From contig USLE01000125.1 of assembly GCA_900555465.1 (NCBI GenBank), positions 1-5,180 of the forward strand: a DNA stretch of 5,180 nt, read 5' to 3'. The translations under genes were made by a program, and so were the position numbers. The DNA comes from an uncultured Butyricicoccus sp. (GTDB lineage Bacteria; Bacillota; Clostridia; Oscillospirales; Butyricicoccaceae). Under the pieces are notes generated by a model. The model ran no database searches, was not told where the DNA came from, and saw only the letters and a list, made by a program, of their open reading frames with translations. Below, piece by piece: positions 1-5,180 of this stretch. Numbering within the stretch: the stretch's first letter is position 1; each line of letters starts with the position of its first letter.

Positions 1-212
1 CCCGTCCACCGGCGCGAGCGCTCGCCCTCCTCCAGCTCCGGCCGCGTCATCAGCTCGAGCCGCGCGCCGTCCGCAAACGAGATGAAATAGGTCTGCAGGC
101 CGGTCTCCGGGTTGTGGTACAGCTTGCCCGCCGTGCCGTCAAAATATGTCTCGTAAAACGCGCGCGCCCGCTCAAGGTCAAGCGTATACAGCGCCGCATG
201 CTCGATCATCAT
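1..212 (-). CDS. VOC family (glyoxalase/bleomycin-resistance fold) protein, 3' part outside window
   Basis: The first 70 codons are present and the gene runs off the left edge. The product begins MMIEHAALYTLDLERARAFY, the opening strand-helix of a VOC (vicinal oxygen chelate) module; His5 and Glu53 (in GARLELM) sit where the metal ligands of this fold usually lie. The segment YFISFADGARLELM (residues 42-55) is typical of small clostridial glyoxalase-like proteins. VOC proteins bind a divalent metal or act as binding proteins in varied reactions; substrate cannot be read from sequence. Two ATGs are adjacent (212 and 209); 212 is preferred because AAAGG lies about 10 nt upstream. That site is inside the last codons of the aminotransferase gene, whose stop is 6 nt away, so the two are probably translationally coupled. 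All nine Glu codons are GAG. The family call is fairly sure; function is unknown. Confidence 0.82.
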   Translation of the reverse strand, partial: MMIEHAALYTLDLERARAFYETYFDGTAGKLYHNPETGLQTYFISFADGARLELMTRPELEEGERSRRWT

Positions 213-218
213 TGTGTA

Positions 219-1385
219 TCATCCTTTCAAAATGCCGCTTTGGTCGATGCGCCGCACGGCCTCGGCCATGCGCTCGGGCGGCACGACCAGCGCAAAGCGC
301 ACATAGCCCTCGCCCTGCGCACCGAATGCGCTGCCCGGCACGACGATCACGCCGGTCTTTTCCATCAGCTCGACCACGAAATCCACGGACGAGGCGAACC
401 GATCCGGGATCTTTGCCCAGACGAACATCGTGCCCTGCGCGTCCGGCACGTCCCAGCCGATGCTGCGCAGGCCGCCGCACAGCGCGTCGCGCCGCGCCAT
501 GTAGCCTTCGCGGTTGCGCGCAACGATATCCTGCGGGCCGGTCAGCGCCGCCACCGCGCCCGCCTGGATGGGATAGAACATGCCGTAGTCGATCTGCGAG
601 CGGAACGCGCGGAACTTGTTGATCACCTCGCGGTTGCCGAGCGCAAACGACACGCGCATGCCGGTCAGGTTATAGGTCTTGGAGAGCGAATTGAACTCAA
701 TGCCGACCTCCTTCGCGCCCGGGATGGACAGGAAGGAAAGCCCCTGCTCCCCGTTCAGCAGCAGGTCGGAGTACGCATTGTCGTGAATGACAATGATATT
801 ATGCTCGCGCGCAAAGGTCACCAGACGCTCATAGAACGCGCGGTCCGCGACCGCGGTCGTCGGGTTGTTCGGATAGGATACGACCATCGCCTTGGCGCGG
901 TCCGCGATATCCTCCGGGATGTCCGCGAAATCCAGCAGCCAGTTGTTCTCCTCTTTCAGCGGGTAGAGCGCGACGGTCGCGCCGGCCATCAGCGGGCCGA
1001 ACGAGAAGATCGGGTAGCCCGGGTCGGGCGCGAGGATGAGGTCGTTCGGACCCGCAAAGGGGAAGCACACATGCGCGATGCCCTCCTGCGAGCCGCAGAC
1101 CGCCATGATCTCGTCGTCCGCGAGCGCAACGTCGTAGCGGCGCTTGTACCAGTCCTGCACCGCGTCGAGCAGCGCGCGGGTCTCGTTCAGGGAATACTTA
1201 TACTGCTCCGGGTCGAGCGCGGCGCGGCTGACCGCCTCCATCACATGGCTGTCGGGCCGGAAATCCGGCGTGCCGATCGAGAGGTTGATGACATCCTTGC
1301 CGCTTTGCAGCAGGGCGCGCTTGCGCTCGTCAAGCTGGTTGAAAATATTGCTTTCTGCGGGCTCCCCCGCCTTGAGAAACTGCAT
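219..1385 (-). CDS. PLP-dependent class I/II aminotransferase, LL-diaminopimelate aminotransferase-like
   Basis: This is a complete 388-residue fold-type I aminotransferase, a usual length for the family, and presumably cytosolic. Visible landmarks in order: NLSIGTPDF (residues 34-42) in the substrate-entry region; CGSQEGIAH (97-105), the PLP phosphate-binding loop; YPNNPTT (171-177), with Asn174 facing the cofactor; HDNAYSDL (201-208), with Asp202 and Tyr205 contacting PLP; SLSKTYNLTGMR (233-244), with Lys236 as the Schiff-base lysine; and YVRFAL (361-366), with Arg363 binding the substrate carboxylate. GSQEGIAH, YPLKEENNWL and AKEVGIEFNSLSKTYNLTGMR-type segments resemble DapL, which makes LL-diaminopimelate from tetrahydrodipicolinate in lysine and cell-wall synthesis. 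Paralogues using other amino acids share these motifs and no dap genes are nearby, so substrate is open. The ATG follows GGGAGA with 9-nt spacing; that site lies in the end of the hydrolase gene, 6 nt upstream. Confidence 0.9.
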   Translation of the reverse strand: MQFLKAGEPAESNIFNQLDERKRALLQSGKDVINLSIGTPDFRPDSHVMEAVSRAALDPEQYKYSLNETRALLDAVQDWYKRRYDVALADDEIMAVCGSQEGIAHVCFPFAGPNDLILAPDPGYPIFSFGPLMAGATVALYPLKEENNWLLDFADIPEDIADRAKAMVVSYPNNPTTAVADRAFYERLVTFAREHNIIVIHDNAYSDLLLNGEQGLSFLSIPGAKEVGIEFNSLSKTYNLTGMRVSFALGNREVINKFRAFRSQIDYGMFYPIQAGAVAALTGPQDIVARNREGYMARRDALCGGLRSIGWDVPDAQGTMFVWAKIPDRFASSVDFVVELMEKTGVIVVPGSAFGAQGEGYVRFALVVPPERMAEAVRRIDQSGILKG

Positions 1386-1391
1386 GATTGA

Positions 1392-2114
1392 CTATCTCCC
1401 TAACAAAAATTCAATAACCGTCCGGTTGAAACGGGACGGCTGCTTTGCCGCGACGAAATGGTCGCCGTCGCGGAAGGTTTCGACGCGGCAGTCCGGGATG
1501 CGCGCGGCCATCTCTCTGGTCTGGCTGTCGCGCACCATATCGCGCTCGCCGACGATGATCAGCGTCGGCATGGTGAGCTGCGCCAGATCATCCAGCGCCA
1601 CGCCGTACTGGCGCACCATCAGGCCGAACACATCGCGCCGGCGCGCCGCCTTTTTGCTCACATGCGCAGCCGCGGCCAGAAGGCTGTAGGCCGCGTAGAT
1701 CGGCAGCTGGAAGTGCGGCTTGATGCCATTAAACATCTCCACATTCGCACCGTTGAGGATGAGCTTGTCCACATAGTCCGGGTAGGTCAGCGCGAATTTG
1801 ATCGCAAGGTTGCCGCCGTCCGAAAACCCGAGGATGTGCGCCTTTTTGACGCCGCGCGCATCGAGCACCTTTTTCAGGTCCTCGGCCATCAGGGCAAACG
1901 AAAGCCCCTGCGTCCCGCTCTCGGAAGCGCCGTGCCCGCGGCTGTCCACCGCGATCACGCGGTAAAACCGGGTAAACTCCGGGATCTGCGCCTTCCAGTA
2001 CGAGCTGTCCTCCCCGTTGCCGTGCAGCAGCACAAGCGGCCTGCCGCGGCCGATATCATAGCAGGCGATGCGGGCATCGCCGCAGTCAACAAATTCCGGT
2101 TCATAACCGAACAT
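1392..2114 (-). CDS. alpha/beta-fold hydrolase
   Basis: This 240-residue protein has the full alpha/beta-hydrolase signature. PLVLLHGNGED (residues 26-36) is the strand and oxyanion-hole HG motif; VIAVDSRGHGASE (53-65) follows the next strand; GFSDGG (96-101) is the nucleophile elbow with Ser98; TLIIVGERDMV (184-194) carries the acid Asp192; and GDHF (217-220) carries His219. The triad is therefore Ser98-Asp192-His219 and the enzyme should be active on an ester, thioester, lactone or similar bond. Residues about 125-170, with YAAYSLLAAAAHV and a basic KKAARRR stretch, form the lid. There is no signal peptide, so it is expected in the cytosol. It is the second gene of the operon, 3 nt after the VOC gene stop and 6 nt before the aminotransferase start. 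The ribosome binding site is weak: GGA about 7 nt from the ATG, with AGGAAAGG further up at about 13 nt, fitting translational coupling. Substrate is unknown. Confidence 0.9.
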   Translation of the reverse strand: MFGYEPEFVDCGDARIACYDIGRGRPLVLLHGNGEDSSYWKAQIPEFTRFYRVIAVDSRGHGASESGTQGLSFALMAEDLKKVLDARGVKKAHILGFSDGGNLAIKFALTYPDYVDKLILNGANVEMFNGIKPHFQLPIYAAYSLLAAAAHVSKKAARRRDVFGLMVRQYGVALDDLAQLTMPTLIIVGERDMVRDSQTREMAARIPDCRVETFRDGDHFVAAKQPSRFNRTVIEFLLGR

Positions 2115-2117
2115 ATC

Positions 2118-2591
2118 CTATTCCATACCTTTCCTGCACGCTTCAACAAATTCGATCGGAAGCTGGGTCATCTGCGCGGTCTGCTCGAACGTGTTGCCTT
2201 CCTCCAGCAGGCGGCGTGCAACGACCTGCATGGACTCGCCGACCTCGATCATATGCCAGTCCGGATCGTACAGGCGCACCACGCGCTGGTGCCATTCATG
2301 CGTCTTGGGCGGGTGCACAAGTTCCACATCCAGGAAACCATGCAGCTTTATCATAAAGGCGTCAAAATCGTCCACCTCGAAATACAGTTCCATATTGTTG
2401 GACTGATGCAGGATGGTGCACTTGGGGATATCCACCAACGCGTCAAAATCCTGCTGAATGGCAAAACCGCCCGAGAAGGTGACGTTCTGCCCAAGGTCTG
2501 CCGCGACCTCCTGATCAAACAGGTCATGATAAAACTTTTTGGACACTTCCACATCCCGCACCGCAAGCAGCGGCAACCGATACTGAATCAT
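2118..2591 (-). CDS. VOC family (glyoxalase-like) protein with C-terminal helical extension
   Basis: The product is a complete 157-residue single-chain VOC protein. The first beta-alpha-beta module opens LPLLAVRDVEVSKKFYHDLF (residues 6-25); the second covers MELYFEVDDFDAF (67-79) and RVVRLYDPDWHMIEVGES (103-120). Glu68 and Glu116 occupy positions used as metal ligands in this fold, and His62 or His101 may also contribute. Residues from about 121 onward, roughly 37 residues, are outside the usual fold and read as helices (VARRLLEEGNTFEQTAQMTQ, then LPIEFVEAC). Proteins of this shape are common in Clostridia but their substrate is not established. It is the first gene of the four-gene operon. 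The start is secure because GGAGG (2598-2602) lies 6 nt upstream of the ATG. Base composition looks less GC-rich than in the downstream genes. The family is certain; the role (metal-dependent lyase, isomerase, dioxygenase or simple binding protein) is not. Confidence 0.87.
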   Translation of the reverse strand: MIQYRLPLLAVRDVEVSKKFYHDLFDQEVAADLGQNVTFSGGFAIQQDFDALVDIPKCTILHQSNNMELYFEVDDFDAFMIKLHGFLDVELVHPPKTHEWHQRVVRLYDPDWHMIEVGESMQVVARRLLEEGNTFEQTAQMTQLPIEFVEACRKGME

Positions 2592-2597
2592 GCTATG

Positions 2598-2602
2598 CCT
2601 CC
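2598..2602 (-). promoter_or_regulatory. ribosome binding site of the first operon gene
   Basis: GGAGG on the minus strand lies 6 nt before the ATG at 2591. It fixes the start of the VOC gene and is the strongest ribosome binding site in the operon. Confidence 0.8.
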
Positions 2603-2618
2603 GTCATAATCACCAATG

Positions 2619-2634
2619 CGTGGTACACACCACG
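2619..2634. repeat. 6-bp inverted repeat in the operon leader
   Basis: CGTGGT and ACCACG form a perfect palindrome with a 4-base centre (ACAC on the plus strand). It lies in the predicted 5' leader, about 28-43 nt upstream of the VOC start codon and about 16 nt from its GGAGG. It could be a small RNA hairpin or a protein-binding site. It is not a terminator for this operon, because the T-rich stretch lies before it rather than after it in the direction of transcription. Confidence 0.45.
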
Positions 2635-2713
2635 GAAAAACCTGTCTGCATCCAAAATAAGATACGCCGCCAAGTCCTGTTCGACAGCGCTCCCATTTAT
2701 TCTGCATATTGCT

Positions 2714-2742
2714 ATTCTACCACACTTGAAACGCATGGTAAA
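2714..2742 (-). promoter_or_regulatory. predicted sigma-A promoter of the four-gene operon
   Basis: On the minus strand a -35 element TTTACC (2737-2742) is followed after exactly 17 bases by the -10 element TAGAAT (2714-2719). The -10 is preceded by TGG, an extended -10 TGn motif, which compensates for the imperfect -35. The predicted transcription start is near 2707, giving a 5' leader of about 115 nt. The position between the HAD terminator and the first operon gene is as expected. Prediction is by motif only. Confidence 0.6.
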
Positions 2743-2859
2743 GCGGGCAGTTCACGCTTTGCGCCGTCGAATCCGACAAAATATTCACATATTTGACCAC
2801 GCTGATTCGGCAGGCTCCTGCGTGCCATCCCGCTCCGCACACGTGGCCCTCAAATCCGC

Positions 2860-2888
2860 AAAAGAAAAAGACGGTGCAGGCCGTCTTT
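2860..2888 (-). terminator. intrinsic terminator of the HAD phosphatase gene
   Basis: On the minus strand an 8-bp stem AAAGACGG/CCGTCTTT (arms 2881-2888 and 2867-2874, six-base loop) merges into a T-rich tract (TTTTTCTTTT). It starts 5 nt after the HAD stop codon. Orientation and position make it the end of the HAD transcript, separating it from the downstream operon, which has its own promoter. Confidence 0.85.
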
Positions 2889-2893
2889 CCATA

Positions 2894-3541
2894 TTATTGG
2901 AGCAGCAACGCACGCAGCTCGTCCATCGAGTGCACAATATACGACGCACCGGCATCCCGCAGCTCCTGCACACCGCCGAAGCCGAACGTCACGCCGATGC
3001 AAGGGATGCCGTTTTCCCTGGCCCCTTCCGCATCGTGCATCCGATCGCCCACAAGGACAGCCGTGCTGCGGTCAGCAGCGTGCAGCATATGCAGTGCCTG
3101 CCCGACAACCTGCGACTTTGTGCCGATCGTACCGTCCAGCGTCGCACCGGCCACCACATCGAAAAAGCGCTCTATCTCGAACAGATGCAAAATACGCTCT
3201 ACAAAGACCGTCGGCTTGGAGGACGCGATCGCAATCTTCTTCCCCGCGTCGCGCAGCGCCTGCAGCAGCCCCGGGACGCCGTCGAACAGGATGTTCTCCT
3301 GCCAGCCCACTTCACTGAACCGTTCGCGGTAGAAAGCAACAGCCTGCTTTGCCTGCGCATCGTCAAACCCGTAGCAGCGCATGAATTCGTCATACAGCGG
3401 CGGGCCGATGAAGTGCTCCAGCGCCGTCAGGTCAGGCTCGTGGATGCCCATTTTATCCAACGCGTACTGAACAGATTTGGTAATACCTTCCCGCGGGTCG
3501 GTCAGCGTGCCGTCCAGATCAAATAAGATAAATTCAAACAT
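2894..3541 (-). CDS. HAD-superfamily hydrolase, phosphoglycolate phosphatase-like
   Basis: This is a 215-residue haloacid dehalogenase-superfamily phosphatase with a helical cap. All four motifs are visible: motif I FDLDGTLTD (residues 7-15), with nucleophile Asp8 and acid/base Asp10; motif II IASSK (105-109); motif III Lys142; and motif IV VGDRMHD (164-170), with Asp166 and Asp170 binding Mg2+. The cap lies at about residues 15-80. DPREGITKSVQYAL and the IGPPL segment (45-49) resemble the Gph/PpaX branch, so phosphoglycolate, pyrophosphate or a nucleotide are plausible substrates; sequence alone does not choose. The start at 3541 is preferred because AGGAGG (3548-3553) precedes it at 5-7 nt. 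An in-frame ATG at 3574 would add 11 residues, but it lies inside the rRNA terminator stem and lacks a ribosome binding site. The gene directly follows the rRNA operon and shows no promoter of its own. Confidence 0.9.
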   Translation of the reverse strand: MFEFILFDLDGTLTDPREGITKSVQYALDKMGIHEPDLTALEHFIGPPLYDEFMRCYGFDDAQAKQAVAFYRERFSEVGWQENILFDGVPGLLQALRDAGKKIAIASSKPTVFVERILHLFEIERFFDVVAGATLDGTIGTKSQVVGQALHMLHAADRSTAVLVGDRMHDAEGARENGIPCIGVTFGFGGVQELRDAGASYIVHSMDELRALLLQ

Positions 3542-3547
3542 GAAAAA

Positions 3548-3553
3548 CCTCCT
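3548..3553 (-). promoter_or_regulatory. ribosome binding site deciding the HAD gene start
   Basis: A consensus AGGAGG on the minus strand sits upstream of the ATG at 3541, separated by TTTTTC. It selects this start over the in-frame ATG at 3574, which falls in the terminator stem. Confidence 0.85.
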
Positions 3554-3557
3554 GAGG

Positions 3558-3592
3558 TATAGAAAAAGCAGCAACCGAAGTTGCTGCTTTTT
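3558..3592 (-). terminator. intrinsic terminator of the rRNA operon
   Basis: On the minus strand the arms AAAAAGCAGCAAC (3580-3592) and GTTGCTGCTTTTT (3563-3575) are perfectly complementary over 13 bp and enclose a TTCG loop closed by C-G, the very stable C(UUCG)G tetraloop. The T run forms the last five bases of the 3' arm and continues as CTAT. It begins 3 nt after the 3' end of 5S. The A-run on the other side means the hairpin could in principle stop plus-strand transcription too, but no plus-strand gene is seen. Confidence 0.92.
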
Positions 3593-3595
3593 GAT

Positions 3596-3710
<115 letters not shown>

Positions 3711-3711
<1 letters not shown>

Positions 3712-3738
3712 TTACTTTCTTGTGAACAAGAAAGTAAG
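3711..3738. repeat. 13-bp palindrome abutting the 5' end of 5S rRNA
   Basis: CTTACTTTCTTGT (3711-3723) and ACAAGAAAGTAAG (3726-3738) are perfect inverted repeats separated by two bases. In the transcript this gives a 12-bp hairpin with a UUCA loop whose last base is the first base of 5S. The likely role is in maturation of the 5S precursor; this is inferred from position only. Confidence 0.75.
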
Positions 3739-3777
3739 CAAAGAAAACTTTATCATTTCCCGCTGTTTCTCTTGTTC

Positions 3778-3808
3778 CTGAAAGTTCTTATATGAGAAAT
3801 GCTTTCAG
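3778..3808. repeat. imperfect hairpin in the tRNA-Glu to 5S spacer
   Basis: CTGAAAG (3778-3784) and CTTTCAG (3802-3808) pair over 7 bp. Inside them TTCT (3785-3788) and AGAA (3795-3798) add 4 bp, leaving a 6-base loop and a 3-base bulge on one side. There is no T run on the minus-strand side, so it is not an intrinsic terminator. It may be an RNA-processing element or chance structure in this AT-rich spacer. Confidence 0.4.
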
Positions 3809-3863
3809 CATTGTCTCCCTTTGTTAACATACCTTCGCCGCTCTGCCGCCAATCCTCTTTAAT

Positions 3864-3938
3864 TGGTGACCCGTGGGGGAATCGAACCCCCGTTTGCGGC
3901 GTGAGAGGCCACCGTCTTAACCGCTTGACCAACGGGCC
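3864..3938 (-). tRNA. tRNA-Glu (anticodon CTC)
   Basis: The 75-nt minus-strand gene has acceptor arms GGCCCGT and ACGGGTC, discriminator A and an encoded CCA. The anticodon arm GTGGC/GCCGC encloses the loop CTCTCAC, giving anticodon CTC (3903-3905), which reads GAG. The T arm is GGGGG-TTCGATT-CCCCC. Overall it matches bacterial tRNA-Glu. It lies between tRNA-Lys and 5S within the rRNA operon and should be cut from the same transcript. Confidence 0.95.
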
Positions 3939-3970
3939 ATTTTCCAGCACACGCTTCCTCGGTACGTCTC

Positions 3971-4016
3971 CGGCACCACTGTGGACATCGGTCTTCCCGA
4001 TACCCACAGCGCACCG
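3971..4016. repeat. 46-nt hairpin between the two tRNAs
   Basis: In the minus-strand transcript the pairs are CGGTGC/GTGCCG (6 bp with two wobbles), CTGTGG/CCACAG (6 bp perfect) and ATCGG/CCGAT (5 bp perfect). They are separated by a small internal loop (G opposite TG) and a GT/GT internal loop, and capped by GAAGA. The hairpin starts 3 nt after the CCA end of tRNA-Lys and ends 32 nt before tRNA-Glu. It has no T run, so it is not an intrinsic terminator; a processing signal is the likeliest role. Confidence 0.65.
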
Positions 4017-4019
4017 TCA

Positions 4020-4095
4020 TGGTACACCATCACGGGCTCGAACCGTGGACCCACTGATTAAGAGTCAGTTGCTCTACCAACTGAGCTAATGGTGC
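4020..4095 (-). tRNA. tRNA-Lys (anticodon CTT)
   Basis: The 76-nt minus-strand gene has acceptor arms GCACCAT and ATGGTGT (first pair G-U), discriminator A and an encoded CCA. The D arm contains AGCTCAGTTGGTAGAGC, the anticodon arm ACTGA/TCAGT encloses CTCTTAA, giving anticodon CTT (4060-4062) that reads AAG, and the T arm is CACGG-TTCGAGC-CCGTG. It follows 23S rRNA after a spacer of about 78 nt. Confidence 0.95.
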
Positions 4096-4173
4096 TTCTT
4101 TCAAGGCCTTACACCCTGAAAACTGAACAAAAACTACTAGCAGCTAAGAGTTCGAGGATTACCTCTAATTTTT

Positions 4174-5180
<1,007 letters not shown>

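Larger units (their letters stand above)
2592..2893. other. intergenic region between the HAD gene and the VOC-hydrolase-aminotransferase operon
   Basis: This stretch of about 300 bases holds no convincing gene. Reading on the minus strand it contains the intrinsic terminator of the HAD gene next to its stop, about 115 bases with no recognisable signal, a sigma-A type promoter, and a leader of about 115 nt before the first operon gene. The leader contains a 6-bp palindrome and two very short open frames that lack ribosome binding sites. No tRNA, riboswitch consensus or insertion-sequence end was recognised. Confidence 0.7.

Noticed and set aside
114..1391. Long plus-strand open frame (425 codons) across the aminotransferase gene.
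   Set aside because: It is antisense to a gene with all aminotransferase motifs. Its product is Arg/His/Ala-rich with no domain, as expected for a shadow of GC-rich codon use.
1458..2609. Plus-strand open frame of 383 codons across the hydrolase and VOC genes.
   Set aside because: It spans two genes antisense, has a low-complexity basic product and no ribosome binding site context; the minus-strand genes have complete catalytic motifs.
2590..2796. Plus-strand 68-codon frame in the intergenic region.
   Set aside because: No ribosome binding site, no family resemblance, and it overlaps the minus-strand promoter and leader.
2726..3526. Plus-strand open frame of 266 codons opposite the HAD gene.
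   Set aside because: It is a shadow of the HAD gene; the product has no recognisable domain and the true gene has all four HAD motifs plus AGGAGG.
3542..3574. Upstream in-frame ATG giving the HAD protein 11 extra residues.
   Set aside because: The codon lies within the rRNA terminator stem without a ribosome binding site, while AGGAGG is correctly spaced for the ATG at 3541.
3971..4016. Inter-tRNA hairpin as an intrinsic terminator.
   Set aside because: No T run follows it in the direction of transcription, and tRNA-Glu and 5S must be transcribed beyond it.
3753..4089. Open frames on both strands over the tRNA region, including a plus-strand product with the phrase GNRTPVCGVRGHRLNRLT.
   Set aside because: These are translations of tRNA-Glu/tRNA-Lys and spacer, a well-known source of spurious protein entries.

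Overview
The window looks like ordinary chromosomal sequence from a GC-rich member of the Firmicutes, most likely a gut-type Clostridia lineage such as Oscillospirales. That placement is an inference. It rests on the Gram-positive style ribosome binding sites (GGAGG, AGGAGG), the Firmicutes-like 5S and 23S sequences, the strong preference for G or C at third codon positions, and protein sequences that read like clostridial homologues. Genus or species cannot be fixed from the sequence alone. Everything I can support lies on the minus strand, so the biological order runs from high to low coordinates.

Right-hand part (about 5180 down to 3563): the distal end of a ribosomal RNA operon. In transcription order it holds the 3' third of 23S rRNA (start outside the window), tRNA-Lys(CTT), tRNA-Glu(CTC), 5S rRNA and a strong intrinsic terminator with a UUCG loop. 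The spacers contain several clean hairpins: a 46-nt one between the two tRNAs, a smaller imperfect one between tRNA-Glu and 5S, and a 12-13 bp one abutting the 5' end of 5S. These look like RNA-processing structures.

Middle (3541 to about 2860): a HAD-superfamily phosphatase gene begins about 20 nt after the rRNA terminator with a consensus ribosome binding site but no room for its own promoter. It ends in its own intrinsic terminator.

Left part (about 2742 to 1): a sigma-A type promoter, a leader of about 115 nt, then a tight four-gene operon: a VOC (glyoxalase-fold) protein, an alpha/beta hydrolase, a class I/II aminotransferase closest in motifs to LL-diaminopimelate aminotransferase, and a second, different VOC protein cut off by the window edge. 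Gaps of 3, 6 and 6 nt, with ribosome binding sites inside the preceding gene, suggest translational coupling. The joint function of the four products is not evident.

I see no mobile element, CRISPR array, phage gene, toxin-antitoxin pair or defence system. The most unusual points are the two C34 tRNAs between 23S and 5S, the hairpins around them and around 5S, and the phosphatase gene apparently dependent on read-through of the rRNA terminator. None of these amounts to a clearly new system.
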